Shown piece after piece: positions 1 to 12,536 of a stretch of DNA of 64,000 nucleotides. Source of the stretch: Vesta saturnalis (taxonomy: Eukaryota > Arthropoda > Insecta > Coleoptera > Lampyridae); the NCBI GenBank assembly GCA_036346205.1, contig JARFJB010000390.1, positions 1,427,501 through 1,491,500 of the forward strand, in the 5' to 3' direction. Position 1 is the first letter of the stretch. Every line of letters starts with the position of its first letter. The notes below the pieces were generated by a model that saw nothing but the letters and a program-made list of their open reading frames with translations, ran no database searches and was not told where the DNA came from. The position numbers and the translations under genes were made by a program.

Positions 1-2540
1 ATGTGAACAACAATGAAACATGATACATGAAATACGTTTAATTACGTAATATTACATATAAAAAGAAAGCTATTCGGGAACTCAACAATTCATAAGTTAA
101 CAGGCTGGGTCTGGCAAAATCAAGGAAGTTCGACTTATAATGACAGAAGGGATGGAAGGTGAACTACAGGGAAAGAAATTAAGAAACCTTAGGGTGACCA
201 TGCTTGGGCCAATCCCTTCACAGCTAAACATCTTAAATTTATCTACATATCGAAACTGAAGAAAGGGTTAATTAGCAGTAGTTAGCGCCGTATATCACAA
301 TCCGATGTGAGCGAATCAGGTCTACACCGGAACTTTCAGGATTTTTTTAGTATCAAGTAGTCACGTACTCGATAGACTCAAAAACACCAGCAGCAGCAAT
401 TAAACAAAGAAAATTGGACAGGCTATCGTATCAAGTTTTGGCACGTGGCGAGTCTTCGGCTAGAACAGAAGATCTTACTGGCAAAGAACAAGACTCATTT
501 ATAAAAGACAATGATAGGGAGATGTCGTACAAGCAATAATGTTGACTATTAAACAGAATTACAAATTATAAACGTACTTACGGGTTTATGAAATTTTAAA
601 CCATTGTTACAGATAATTAAAATACTTAGCTATTGGGTTTATAAGTATCCAAAATCTAAGTATTTGTATTAAGTACTTATCGGTTATTGAAATCCTTGCA
701 TGTTAGATAAAATTTGTTGGCCACTAAATTCGGACTTATCACTTATGTCACAGGCGCTTCTATGTAAGCTGGAAATTGTTAAATAACTATATCCCGACGT
801 TACCTTTGAGGCACTTTAATTCAGAAGTTGAATATCGTTAAATAATTAAAGAGTAGCCCTTTACCTTAGGGTATCAAGTGGAAACATAATACAAGAATGG
901 AATATCAATAAATAAGGTACGATTTTAGCTTATGTTTAATCAGATACAATTTAATACCTAAATTGTATATCGTAGGAATCCTCCCACAAAACCGTCCTTG
1001 CAACGACAGAATTTGAGAAAAGTTGATAAATTGGTTCTTCTTAATTTACAATTAAATCTAAGTTACATAGTTACGTAAGGCCATTTCGGGCTTACGTCTA
1101 ATTTTAATTTACCGTGGTTCTAGCTCGAGTCGTAGTGGGGTGAGTTCCTTAAATAGGGGTGATCGTTTGCTGCCGGATTTTGCACGCAAACCTACAAACA
1201 TTAAAAGGGTTTGATGCATATATTTTCCTGTATGGTTATAATAACTAAATATGCACACTTAAAACTAACTTATAAAATTCAATACATTTACGTATGATCG
1301 AATATTAGAAGTTAAGATACTCAAAAATAGAGCGTCCACAAAATGGGTAGCCCAGAGTCTTGACTGGTCTCTATCCTGATACTGGCGCGGCGTAACTGGC
1401 ATGGGTCCTGGGACTGGTGACACTCCGATGGTCCCTCCAGGGTTGCTGCAAAAGTAATACTACCGGCATATTTACAACAGAGTTAACAGAAATGATCTTA
1501 ATTCCATATATGATAAAAACTAAACAAAAAATGAAAATCAAATAAAAATACTGGAATATTGTAAGCACATCCCTGCGTGCGGGGAACGGATTTGTACAGT
1601 TATAGCAAAGTCATTTCTCGTTGGAAATATCTTCAAAAGGAGTAATACAGGCGAATGGTTGAGTACCTGCTTTTGTAGGTCCTTCAGAAAATCAATACTT
1701 TTAAAGGGTTTCCTTGAATTTCATTTTCTACACAAAAAAGACGGAAATAGAAAGATAATTTAAACAATTCGTGTATTCCTGTAAAACATTAATTTTGTAA
1801 AATACTTCCTTTACGAAATTAAGCAATTTTGGTTTCAAAACGTCGACAAAATTCTGATTCGGAAAGAGATCCTTGTGTTCAGCTCGTTAGTTACGGTAAT
1901 GCGATACTAGTTGCAACTGCAATAATTGAATGTGCAATACCAAAACATTACGGTAGGTCATACACGAAATTTCGATACAACTAAAAGAAAGTTTATAAAT
2001 CACAAGATATAAACAAAGCAAATTATACTGACATTTAAAGATTGGACTTAATTCGATATCCAAATTCGTCCTTAACACAAATACATAAGTATATTTAACT
2101 TAAATTATTAATATTTCTCCAAATAATCGGGAAAGCGACAAAAAAACGGAAAGTATTACAAATTTTCCTTAAACGGCAATAACCCAATCAAGATGCACTT
2201 AAGTTGAACATTTATCAAGGCTTCGCGTTATTAGAACTCTTAAAGTCGTATAATTTCACTACGTTAGCATTACCTTAATAGCACAAGAGAATATTTTATC
2301 CTTTAGCAAAATTTTTAACGCGACATTGATATAATCAAGATCACCTATTCTAACTTGACGAAAATGCACTCTATAGCTTATCATACACTGCATATCTCTG
2401 AGTTTACGATTACACCACAGGTAAAAGCTAATTAAAATGGTAAATAATGTTACAGGTATATTACGACGGGCTGCGCCATGTTTATTAGAACGGCAATTGC
2501 CATATATGGAAATTGCGTAAACTCCCTTCTAATATAGGTA
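1..2540. other. AT-rich DNA without recognised gene
   Basis: Stop codons are dense in all frames and the few open stretches are under 80 codons with no recognisable motif. A short GC-richer patch lies near 1370-1450, but I can tie it to no family. No RNA gene or terminal repeat was seen. Confidence 0.6.
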
Positions 2541-2888
2541 AGACCTCTATTACGAAAAACTAATGTAACCTGATAATCCAAAACGCTCATTAATTGGCCC
2601 TCAACTTTAACACTATTTAATAAGCTAAAGCGTGATATCCCACGAGAAAAATCGTACGGTAAATTCGTCAGATTGTACATTCCGCAAGAGGCCCTCCCTA
2701 TTCAGTGATACCATACTCTGGCAAATAACAATTTTGAGATAACAGGCAACCAACTAACCCACCGATCACCATTCAATGTGAAGGCTGTACAATAACAAAA
2801 TTTAATAGCAAAGTCAGTCTGAATAACACTAATTAAAATCCAGTCCTATTTACTAATAATCAAAGTTTAGTTTCGTAGGTGTATTGTA

Positions 2889-3440
2889 CTGGGTTGCCTA
2901 CTTGCGCTACATTCTTTGATAGCACCTTTAATATTAATTTTAGGAGAAAAGTTCACGGGACATTTTTTATTCAGATTTTCCTCGTTTACAACATAAAAAT
3001 ATTACGAGCCCTGCACGACTTCCGGTTTCGTCTGTACAGGACCGTACTCAATTATTTTAATAGAACATCCTGCAAATTTCAATGTTTTTGAAATTCATAT
3101 TCTAGGCCAAGTTTGTTTGACCTTTTACCTACTTAAGTCCACTCGTTTAGGAGAAAATATATGTCTTAAAAAAATTCTCTCCGAAATTAACATTCAGTAA
3201 AAAATCATAACTATTCAATCGTTGACAGTAGAGCAGCGAAAGTGGAGATTCTCATGAACAAAAGAGCCTTTTATTTACAGATAAGCTGATTTTGTACGAA
3301 ATTTGTTGCAAAAGGGCCATACGGATTTTTTTCTAACGACCAGGGAAATAGGAAAAGTCGACTATTTTAAATGGAACACGCTGTATATTTTTTCATGAAT
3401 AAACTTCTTTTTAAGCAGTCTTTAATTTTTGTTAAATATA
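2889..3440 (+). mobile_element. Long terminal inverted repeat of mariner-type element X (copy 1)
   Basis: Starting after a TA dinucleotide at 2887-2888, this stretch is the inverse of the sequence ending at 12049, apart from indels. Shared blocks include the segment around 2910-2960 and the segment around 3340-3410. Both ends abut TA, as expected for the Tc1/mariner superfamily. The repeat is unusually long (about 500-600 bases). Here it is a solo end, because the body of X lies at 10067-12049. Confidence 0.7.
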
Positions 3441-3791
3441 AAAAATGGAACACCAAGATGACGTTCGAATTTTTGGACCAAACTTGGCAGAAATGTTTAA
3501 CTAATCAAACGTAGTACTTGATTATAACTTCATTCAATATAATCCAGTAGCCATGGAAAATTTGAAGTGTTACTTGTTGTAACAATCGAAACTATCGGGT
3601 GTACTTCTTGAGAGATTAAGTCGATTTCGGTATTGTTTTTGGTTGCAATTCATTTGCTTTTGTGTTCTTCTTTGCATTCTGAGGCTACTATTATGCCTAG
3701 TGTGCGGTAACGTGAAAATTATCGACAACTGAGTGAATTCGACTGAGGTCGGATTATTGACTTACGTGAAGAGAAATTGCTAATCGTCTTA
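3441..3791 (+). mobile_element. Truncated Tc1-like element (copy 1)
   Basis: It repeats the first 350 bases of the Tc1-like element at 6216-7634: its inverted repeat, with CACCAAGATGACG near 3451, and the start of its transposase frame near 3690. It breaks off at 3791 into piggyBac sequence, so most of the transposase is absent. The outermost 11 bases of the terminal repeat, kept in the copy at 8736, are missing. Confidence 0.75.
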
Positions 3792-5332
3792 CATTTCTAG
3801 TCTTTGCTCTGATGTGGTAGCGACCCATTAACCCATCCATCAAATCGACTCCACCCATATGGCTGTTGTACTCGCGAATGATCTGTGGGCAGTCGACTTC
3901 GACGTATTTCTTCTTCTTCGATCATATCGCGATGCTTTTGCTTTCTGTTGATTCTGATTCGCTTTCAAAACGGCTCAATGCCAACATAAGTCGATGCCAA
4001 TCGCACGTTCTTAGGTCTTTCATAAAACTGTAGAAATATCAACACCATACGCAGAGCCGACATATTCATCTGAATGTCCTCTTTCTTTATTATTGGTGTG
4101 TTTGTCCGACGGAAGCTTGCAGTTTGGGATTCGATTTACTCGAATTGTGCCTAGCCATAGATTCCTCTTGCTCGTAAATAAACAAAAAAGGTAACGAGGT
4201 ATACAAATTATCAAAGTAAATGATGTGATGCAAAATCCGGGATTGTTTGTGACAAACGTACGACAACGTTTGATGTGCTTCCGAGATCAGGTACGCCAGG
4301 ATGAATTACGTTGTCACCTGCACCGTTGTAAATTTAAACCGATATGCATAGCCTGCGAATCACAGAGCACAAAAGTTTGATGCCCCATTTGTGCGTTTCT
4401 TCGGCATATATTGGCGAAGATGGTGCTTCAGTTTAGTCGAACACATTTGTTCGTCGACACACAATCGAGCAGTCTTTGGAATCGAATCAAAACGACTGTT
4501 GAGAAAGTCTGCCAACTTACGGATGTGAAATAATGGATCATACCCAGGCTGTCCTTTTTAACTCGTGTTTCGTCTGAAACGATAAGTGTTTCTTTATTGC
4601 CATAAACTTTTTCACGGAATCGTATTCTGGATGGGCGTGAAGGCATTTTTGCCCCAGTAACTCTCAAGTTTGGGGTATCGATAAATCGACATGTAGATCA
4701 AAATTCCGATGTACTTTCTAATTTCTTCTGCATTCGTGGCAAATGTTGTATTGATGTTTTCGAGACGAGCTGCCTCGTTCGTTTCTTTGACCACCAAATC
4801 AACAATTTCTTTTGTGAAGAAAAGTTAAAGATTTCTATGGGGTTTTAGCTCTTTTATTGACGATGGTAACCGTGAGTCTCCTTGAAAGCCACTTCGTTTA
4901 TATGCAAACGCATTCGTTGTCTTCGCCACGTTATCTTGGAAAATTGCACCGCATCTTTTGCTATATCCTGAATACCTGAAAACAAAATAAAAATGACTTT
5001 CGATTTTGCTAAATTATGGTTTAGGAAGTACTACCTAATCCTGTAAAACCACCAGCTGAAGGCATGATCAACGGACCAGAGTTTTCCATTACAGGTAATG
5101 GCGAGTGAGGTCGTTTTTCGTCTTGAAAATTGCCGAGTCAGTGGCACCGGCAGCTGAAGTACTAGGTACCTCTATTGTAGAAGTAGGCTCAGCTTCTTCT
5201 ATTTTATCGGATAAATTGGCTGCGATTGTTGATGATGCAACAGGTTCATCGATATCACTGATGTTTAGCGATATGTTTGGAGAATTGGAGATTTGCATAC
5301 GCTGATCACTACTTGTTTCTTCTGCCTGCATT
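3792..5332 (-). pseudogene. piggyBac transposase remnant (family D), main part
   Basis: Read on the minus strand, the sequence gives piggyBac-like pieces in the expected order across several frames. An acidic, Ser/Thr-rich N-terminus is at 5331-5100. A segment with EIRKYIGILIYMSIYRYPKL is near 4745-4680, and one with YNSHMGGVDLMDG near 3870-3830 is the piggyBac motif around the third catalytic Asp. Many stops and frameshifts make it a dead copy. Its C-terminus is cut off at 3791 by the Tc1-like fragment. The N-terminal 190 bases recur at 7956-8149, with a longer N-terminus there, so one piggyBac gene has been broken and partly duplicated. The family is secure; exact exon or domain limits are not. 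Confidence 0.75.
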
Positions 5333-6571
5333 TACGAAAAACTAATGTAACTCCGATAATCCAAACGTTTAATGGCCCTCAACTTTAACGCTATTTAATA
5401 AGCTAAAGCGTGATATCCCACGAGAAAAATCGTACGGTAAATTCGTCAGATTGTACATTCCGCAAGAGGCCCTCCTATTCAGTGATACCATACTCTGGCA
5501 AATAACAATTTTGAGATAACAGGCAACCAACTAACCCACCGATCACCATTCAATGTGAAGGCTGTACAATAACAAAATTTAATAGCAAAGTCAGTCTGAA
5601 TAACACTAATTAAAATCCAGTCCTATTTACTAATAATCAAAGTTTAGTTTCGTAGGTGTATTGTACTGGGTTGCCTACTTGCTACATTCTTTGATAGCAC
5701 CTTTAATATTAATTTTAGGAGAAAAGTTCACGGGACATTTTTTATTCAGATTTTCCTCGTTTACAACATAAAAATATTACGAGCCCTGCACGACTTCCGG
5801 TTTCGTCTGTACAGGACCGTACTCAATTATTTTAATAGAACATCCTGCAAATTTCAATGTTTTTGAAATTCATATTCTAGGCCAAGTTTGTTTGACCTTT
5901 TACCTACTTAAGTCCACTCGTTTAGGAGAAAATATATGTCTTAAAAAAATTCTCTCCGAAATTAACATTCAGTAAAAAATCATAACTATTCAATCGTTGA
6001 CAGTAGAGCAGCGAAAGTGGAGATTCTCATGAACAAAAGAGCCTTTTATTTACAGATAAGCTGATTTTGTACGAAATTTGTTGCAAAAGGGCCATACGGA
6101 TTTTTTTCTAACGACCAGGGAAATAGGAAAAGTCGACTATTTTAAATGGAACACGCTGTATATTTTTTCATGAATAAACTTCTTTTTAAGCAGTCTTTAA
6201 TTTTTGTTAAATATAAAAAATGGAACACCAAGATGACGTTCGAATTTTTGGACCAAACTTGGCAGAAATGTTTAACTAATCAAACGTAGTACTTGATTAT
6301 AACTTCATTCAATATAATCCAGTAGCCATGGAAAATTTGAAGTGTTACTTGTTGTAACAATCGAAACTATCGGGTGTACTTCTTGAGAGATTAAGTCGAT
6401 TTCGGTATTGTTTTTGGTTGCAATTCATTTGCTTTTGTGTTCTTCTTTGCATTCTGAGGCTACTATTATGCCTAGTGTGCGGTAACGTGAAAATTATCGA
6501 CAACTGAGTGAATTCGACTGAGGTCGGATTATTGACTTACGTGAAGATGAAGAGAAATTGCTAATCGTCTT
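5333..6571. repeat. Local duplication, copy 2
   Basis: Direct repeat of 2551-3791. It starts in the middle of piggyBac D sequence and runs into an X end and the Tc1-like element, which in this copy continues to its far end at 7634. The junction at 5333 shows no target-site duplication, so the copy arose by recombination or replication error, not by transposition. Confidence 0.85.
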
Positions 6572-7634
6572 AACCATAATCAATCCTCTGTAGTACGGTG
6601 TTATCAAGCATGGTCTAGAGAAGGTCAAGAACGTCGTACAAGAGGAAGTGGACGACCAACACAGACAAATATGGTCCAGGACCGCCATCTACGATTAATG
6701 GCACTAAGAGATCTATTCTCGAGTACAAGATCAATAGCCGATCAATGGTTTGGAAAAGAAAGACGTCCTGTAACCCTTCGTACAGTTTACCGTCGAATTA
6801 GAGTTTTTGGCTTGCAGTCTTATCGACCACATCTTGTACTTCCACTGACGGCTCGTCATCGACAGCAACGGTTGGAGTGGTGTCCCTTGCGACTGGATTG
6901 GGACATGGAATGACGTAGGGTTGTTTTCAGTGACGAATCCCGATTCTGCTTGGGAATGTACGATGGTCGCGTGAGGGTTGGACGTAGACGTAGAGAACGT
7001 CGCAATGGGCAGTTTTCTGTGGAGTGGCATGTGCACCACACTGTAGGGGTTATGGCATGGGTTGCTATTGTTTATAGAATCAGGTCTCAGTTGGTATTCA
7101 TCCGAGGCAATATGAATGCCCACCGATATGTTGATGAAATGGTAGAACCTCATATCCGTACATTCCCTCAGGAGCTGGAGGACCCGATTTTGCAACAGAG
7201 GAATGCCCGTTCCCACATTGCAAGGCATTCTTTCGAGCGCTTCGAAGAGGCTAAAGTCAATATCTTGCCGTGGCCACCCAGATCTCCCGAGCTTCGCCCA
7301 TCGAACATGTGTGGGACATGATGGGTAGAAGACTCAAGCAATTAGCGAATGCTCCACAGACACTAGCAGCTATCCGGCATGAATTACACATTTCCAAAGA
7401 TGCAATACCTTACGAAGAAATCGACCACCTGTTGGAACCCATACCAAGAAGGGTACGGGAGTTTGAAACTAATAGGGGTGGTCCAACACATTATTAATAA
7501 AAAATGCCCTTATCTTTTGCTTAATTTCTTTGAAATTTTAATCAATCACTATAATTGACTTGTTAAACATTTCTACCAAGTTTGGTCCAAAAATTTGTAC
7601 GACATCTTGGTGTTGCATTTTTTATGTCACAGAG
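6216..7634 (+). mobile_element. Tc1-like DNA transposon, nearly full length
   Basis: Inverted ends: CACCAAGATG...TTTGGACCAAACTTGG near 6230-6270 pairs with CCAAGTTTGGTCC...CATCTTGGTG near 7577-7610. The right end abuts TA at 7635-7636. The left end lacks the outermost 11 bases that the sister copy at 8736 retains. Inside is a decayed transposase reading rightwards. It sits inside element X, and the same insertion point appears in the copies at 3441 and 8736, so one insertion was later duplicated with its flanks. Confidence 0.85.
6468..7497 (+). pseudogene. Tc1-like transposase pseudogene
   Basis: The ATG at 6468 opens a frame that meets a stop within six codons and then passes through several frames. 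An N-terminal helix-turn-helix region is readable near 6560-6780 (ANRLNRNQSSVVRCYQAW after frame correction in the sister copy). The first DDE Asp is in FSDESRF near 6930. The usual second-Asp motif (QxDNARPH) reads QQRNARSH near 7190-7220, so that Asp is lost. The third acidic motif SPIEHVWD is near 7300-7320, across a frameshift. The C-terminus ends in GGPTHY, which I know from many Tc1-like transposases. With a lost catalytic residue and several frameshifts it cannot encode an active enzyme. Confidence 0.85.
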
Positions 7635-7955
7635 TATGTCTTATATCTAAAGTTAATAGTACCGCAATAATAGCCTTAGTTTGAATTATTTTGTTTTTTC
7701 GTCCAATCCTCAAAATAAAATTAAAGGAAGCACCAATAACAACACTATTTGCATCAGACATTTAATTATGACTTAAGAGACTTGAAATTGGACGAATGCG
7801 CATTCAACGTTCAGGCATTCTTTGGCCGAGGGAACTGTACTTAAATTGTGTTGTTACTTAAAAAACCAGGAATATGAAATAAAAAAACGACGGTATTAAA
7901 AAGTTTGATTCAGAGAGTATGCTCTTCTTTAGTCATAAACACATTTAACATAGTT

Positions 7956-8327
7956 GGCACCGGCAGCTGAAGTACTAGGTACCTCTATTGTAGAAGTAGG
8001 CTCAGCTTCTTCTATTTTATCGGATAAATTGGCTGCGATTGTTGATGATGCAACAGGTTCATCGATATCACTGATGTTTAGCGGTATGTTTGGAGAATTG
8101 GAGATTTGCATACGCTGATCACTACTTGTTTCTTCTGCCTGCATTTCACTAATGCACTCCGTAATCATATCGTTTACAGTAATTTCGTCCTGCACATAAT
8201 CTGGGTCATTGTCTTTATCATCACTACTATAATCATCATCTGAACCATCCGTTTCAACAGAGTCCATAAGTTCTTGTAGTTGTTCCTCTGTCATAACCGA
8301 TAAACAAAACTTTTCTTCCGCCAATGG
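7956..8327 (-). pseudogene. piggyBac D, N-terminal fragment
   Basis: A minus-strand reading frame, rich in Asp, Glu and Ser, is typical of the acidic N-terminus of piggyBac transposases. Positions 7956-8149 match 5142-5332 with one coding change visible (Pro for Ser). The likely start is the internal Met of VMTEEQLQEL near 8290, because the earlier open codons have no ATG in frame. It ends at 7955 against X-derived sequence. The 8330-8580 stretch beyond it is the 5' flank of this piggyBac or unassigned AT-rich DNA. Confidence 0.7.
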
Positions 8328-8735
8328 TCATAGCCTGCCATTTTAGGTACACACAGACAAAAAAGTAATAAAACCTTGGTAAAATGTACGCCAACAAATA
8401 CGACATGAAGTTTCACGTAAACGGGCAAGAGGTCCCCTAGGTACCCTTTCTATTCTAAAACACACAATCACTCTAAATTATATCGAAACTATACGTTATT
8501 ATCTACCAATTAAAAATTATTCATCAAAATCCAATTAGTGAACGTACCGAAATTGCACTTCCCAAAATTTTTCACGGGAGCAATACTTTTACCTGCTTTC
8601 GCTTTGACTTTTCGGATACGGAGTTTTTCTATCGATCAGGAAAATAGCAAAAGTCGACTATTTTAAATGGAACACGCTGTATATTTTTCATGAATAAACT
8701 TCTTTTTAAGTTGTCTTTGATTTTTATTAAATATA

Positions 8736-10066
8736 TTCTGTGACATAAAAATACAACACCAAGATGGCGTTGGACTTTTGGACCAAACTTGGCATTAAAA
8801 TTTCATTCAAAATAATCCAGCAGCCATGGAAAGTTTGACGTGTTACTTGTTGCAAAAATCGAAATTATCGGTGTATTTCTTGAGAGATTAAGTCGATTTC
8901 GGTATTGTTTTTGGTTGCAATTCTTTTGCTTTTGTGTTCTTTTTGCATTCTGAGGCTGCTATTATGCCTAGTGTGCAGCAACGTGAAAATTATCGACAAC
9001 TGAGTGAATTCGACAGAGGTCTGATTATTGGCTTACGTGAAGATAAAGAGAAATTGCTAATCGTCTTAACCGTAATCAATCCTCTGTAGTACGGTGTTAT
9101 CAAGCATGGTCTAGAGAAGGTCAAGAACGTCGAACAAGAGGAAGTGGATCACCAACACAGACAAATATGGTCCAGGACCGCCATCTCCGATTAATCGCAT
9201 TAAGAGATCTATTTTCGAGTACCAGATCAATAGCCGATCAATGGTTTGGAAAAGAAGGGCGTCCTGTAACCCTTCGTACAGTTTATCGTCGAATGAGAGT
9301 TTTAGCTTGCAGTCCTATCGCCCATATCTTATACTTCCACTGACGGCTCGTCATCGACAGCAACGGTTAGAGTGGTGTACCTTGCGACTGGATTGGGACG
9401 TGGAATGACATAGGGTGCTTTTCAGTGACGAATCCCGATTCTGCTTGTGAATGTACGATGGACGTGGAGAACGTCGCAATGGGCAGTTTTCTGTGGAGTG
9501 GCATGTGCACCACACTGTAGGGGTTATGGTATGGTTGCTACTGTTTATAGAATCAGGTCTCAGTTGGTATTCATCCGAGGCAATATGAATGCCCACCGAT
9601 ATGTTGATGAAATGGTATAACCCCATATCCGCACATTCCCTCAGGAGCTGGAGGACCCCATTTTGCAACAGGAATGCCCGTTCCCACATTGCAAGGCATT
9701 CTTTGGAGCTCTTGGAAGAGGCTAAAGTCAAATCTTGCCGTGGTCACCCAGATCTCCTGAGCTTAGCCCATCGAGCATGTGGCACATGATGGGTAGAAGA
9801 CTCAGGCAATTAGCGAATGCTCCACAGACACTAGAAGCTCTCCGGCATTAATTACAGATTTTGGAATCCATGCCAAGAAGGGTACGGAGCTTGAAACTAA
9901 TAGGGGGTCCAACACATTATTAATAAAAATGCCTTTATCTTTTGCCTAATTTCTTTCAAATTTTAATCAATCACTGTATTTGACTAGTTAAACATTGCTA
10001 CCAAGTTTGGTCCAAAAAATTCTACACGGCATCGACATCTTGGTGTTGCATTTTTATGTCACAGAG
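8736..10066 (+). mobile_element. Tc1-like DNA transposon, second copy with both ends
   Basis: Both ends read CTGTGACATAAAAAT facing inwards and both abut TA (8734-8735 and 10067-10068), so this copy gives the true termini of the family. Length is about 1330 bases. Its flanks are X sequence on both sides, matching the flanks of the copy at 6216. It was therefore copied together with X. Confidence 0.85.
8964..9923 (+). pseudogene. Tc1-like transposase pseudogene, second copy
   Basis: The start codon is intact and the first 40 codons are open (MPSVQQRENYRQLSEFDRG), unlike the copy at 6468. A short indel near 9045 shifts the frame, after which the helix-turn-helix region reads clearly to about 9300. 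The DDE part carries several further deletions, including one that removes the residues between the first Asp motif and the central domain near 9450. The region of the third acidic residue is near 9760-9790, again out of frame. It is a dead paralogue of the copy at 6468. Confidence 0.8.
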
Positions 10067-10440
10067 TATGTCTTATATCTAAAATTAATAGTACCGCAAT
10101 AATAGCCTTAGTTTGAATTATTTTGTTTTTTCGTCCAATCCTCAAAATAAAATTAAAGGAAGCACCAACAATAACACTATTTGCATCAGACATTTAATTA
10201 TGACTACCTAAATTGTGTTGTTACTTAAAAACCAGGAATATGAAGAAAAAACGACGGTATTAAAAATTTGATTCAGAGAGTATGCTTTTCTTTAATCATA
10301 AACACATTTAACATAGTTGTTATGCCAATAACTATAACAATTACTTTACGCAGACGACATACGTCGGTTTAATTTAAATTTACTGTATTTGTCATATTAT
10401 CATTTTCATTTTGTCAAAACGGCTCAAAATCGAACCGAAA

Positions 10441-11460
10441 ATGTCACGTTTTCCAAATAACAAACTGGTTGATATGGTTTTCATTCTCGGCGAATGTTTA
10501 CGGAACAACAGAGGTATCTTGATAAACTCCATCCAGAAATAGCAACATTTGAAAGATTCGTGAGTCGGAGAGGGTGCCATATTCAAAACCTTCCCTTGAA
10601 ACATCAGTCCTGAGTGAGGAGAATAAAGAAATAATAATGATAGCTTTGGTTGAAGACCCAAGAAGAAGTGCTAAGAAAATTGGGGATATTTCAGAAGTTA
10701 GCAGGATATCAGTTTCGCGTACTATTAAAAGCGTCCATTTTCATCCATACCGGTTTCTAAGGCACCATAAACTTCTTGGGGTGACCATTTATGTCGTTTA
10801 GGTTTTGTCGTTGGGACAATGAAAAATTGGCCAAAGAAAGGCTTTTTAATAATGTTTTATTCACAGACGAATCAACGTTCCAGAATGACGGGTTTATGAA
10901 CAGTCACAAATATTATTGTTACTCATATGTAAACCCACATGTGACAAGGAAGTTAATCGTCAGCGTAGATGGTGGTTAAACACGCAGGGTGGAATTCTTG
11001 GTCAATATGTAGTGGGGCCATATTTTTCGATAGACATCTAAACTCTCAAGTTTATTCCGAATTTTTGAGGTATGCTTTGCCAATCTTACTTGAAGGCATC
11101 CCTTTGACAATATGTCAGCGCATGTGGTTCCAGAATTATGGCGCTCCTGCCCACTACGGAATTGGATTAAGAAACTGCTTAAACGATGAATATTTTCAAA
11201 GGTGGATTGGAAGAGGCGGGCCCTTAAATTGGACATCCTGATCACCTGACATAACCAAACCCGACTTTTTTCTATGGGGATATGTAAAAGAATGTGTATA
11301 CCAAGAACGGCCTACAACTTCAGATAATATGAAGAACAGGATATGTGAAGCTTTCAAGTCAATCACGCCTGAAATTTTGGATGATGTTAACACAAGTTAT
11401 TCAAATCGTGTAAGGCAGTGTTTACAAAATAATGGTGGGTTGTTTATTGTTTTGTGTCTT
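10441..11460 (+). pseudogene. Transposase of element X (Tc1/mariner superfamily, DDE)
   Basis: The ATG at 10441 starts MSRFPNNKLVDMVFILGEC, which resembles the N-terminal helix-turn-helix domain (DUF4817 type) of a common insect mariner-superfamily group. The catalytic part follows: LFTDESTF near 10860 holds the first Asp. QNYGAPAHYG near 11135 corresponds to the usual QQDGAPAHY, with the second Asp replaced. SPDITKPDFFLWGYVKE near 11245-11290 holds the third. IGRGGPLNW near 11210 is another family hallmark. At least four frameshifts or stops interrupt it. The element is non-functional. Confidence 0.8.
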
Positions 11461-12051
11461 GTACCACTCATTTTTATGTAAGTTGTTTTAGTAATGAATG
11501 TTATTCATCAGCAAATAATAATAAGTAATTATCTGATGCAACTAGTGTTATTGTTTGTTGCTTCCTTTAGTTTTATTTTTAGGATTGGGCGCAAAAACAA
11601 AATAATTCAAACTAAGGTTATTATCGCGTAAACTATTAACTTTACATATACAACATATCTAACAAAAATCAAGGACAACTTAAAAATGAGTTTAATCATG
11701 AAAAATATATAGGGTATTCCATTTAAAGTAGTCGACTTTTGCAATTTCTTCCGTGGTCGTCAGCAAATAAATAAAAGGCTCTTTTGTTTATGATGATCTC
11801 CAATTTCGTTGCTCTGCTGCCAACGTTTGAATAGTTATGATTTTTTACTGAATGTTAATTTGGCCTAGAATCAGTGTGGATTTCAAAAATTTAAAATTTA
11901 TGGGTGTTCCATTTATAATAATTGAGTACAGTCCTGTGCAGAAGAAACCAGAAGCCGTGCAGGGCTCAAAATGAAAATGTCCCGTGACCTTTCTCCTAAA
12001 ATTAATATTAAAGGTACTATCAAAGAATGTAGGGTAAGTGGGCATCCTGTA

Positions 12052-12536
12052 TACGTATCACACGCACGTGACAGTTTCTCTTATGGTTTCCATTAATCTT
12101 TCTGAAAGTCAAGTCCCAGATCAAACAATGTGACTAAAATGTCGTCTTAAACGAATGATTTTAAAAGCGTTTCAAGTGTTAAATACGGCAAATTTGTAGG
12201 TCGGCCCCATTTAGTGTACCAGTTACAATGATGTGAAGTTTTTCTGCGTATAAAAAGAGTTCTTACAGTGGATTGTATGCATAAAGTTAAGTGCCTACTT
12301 TTTACTCACATTTTCGAAGTTGCCACTCCATTTGATATGCATAAGAAAGTGAGTAGGGGCTCAAACTCTTGAGTACCTACTTATGTCCTGAGGAGCTACC
12401 CGAATCTCGAGTAGCGACTCTCTGTTTCGTATGCATAAAGAAAAGTGTCCACTCCGACCATGAAGTACCTACTATTAATAATGCGAGTTTAGTTAGTAGT
12501 AGACTCAACTACATGAAGGGTCGAAGTGTGTACGCG
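12052..12536. other. Non-coding stretch before the Harbinger remnant
   Basis: It contains several short words of the type CTACTTATG, GAGTACCTACTT and ACTCACTTT in both orientations near 12290-12470. These could be remains of Harbinger terminal sequence, but I could not define an end. An open frame runs from about 12369 into the nuclease but has no in-frame ATG supported by homology until 12537. Confidence 0.4.

Larger units (their letters stand above)
2551..3791. repeat. Local duplication, copy 1
   Basis: This block recurs almost unchanged at 5333-6571. The first 40 bases differ by a few indels; beyond that only a few differences are visible, for example one base in a run near 2695 and a two-base difference near 2905. 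It contains the outer end of element X and the start of a Tc1-like element. Similarity stops abruptly at 3791, where the Tc1-like sequence gives way to a minus-strand piggyBac fragment. Confidence 0.85.
5666..7955 (+). mobile_element. mariner-type element X (copy 2), split by a Tc1-like insertion
   Basis: The outer inverted repeat runs 5666-6215 after a TA at 5664-5665. It is interrupted by the Tc1-like element (6216-7634) and resumes at 7635-7955. The same X sequence is uninterrupted, in inverse orientation, at 11575-12049, which shows that the Tc1-like element inserted into X. The copy ends at 7955, where it meets piggyBac D sequence, so the X transposase region is lacking here. Confidence 0.7.
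8590..12049 (+). mobile_element. mariner-type element X (copy 3), with transposase body and right end
   Basis: X sequence runs about 8590-8735, is interrupted by the Tc1-like element, and resumes at 10067. The right inverted repeat (about 11575-12049) is the inverse of 5666-6215 plus 7635-7780, and it ends at a TA (12050-12051). Between them is a decayed transposase at 10441-11460. The outer left end is not in this copy but is present at 5666 and 2889. An intact X would have been roughly 2.5-3 kb with inverted repeats above 500 bases. Confidence 0.7.
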
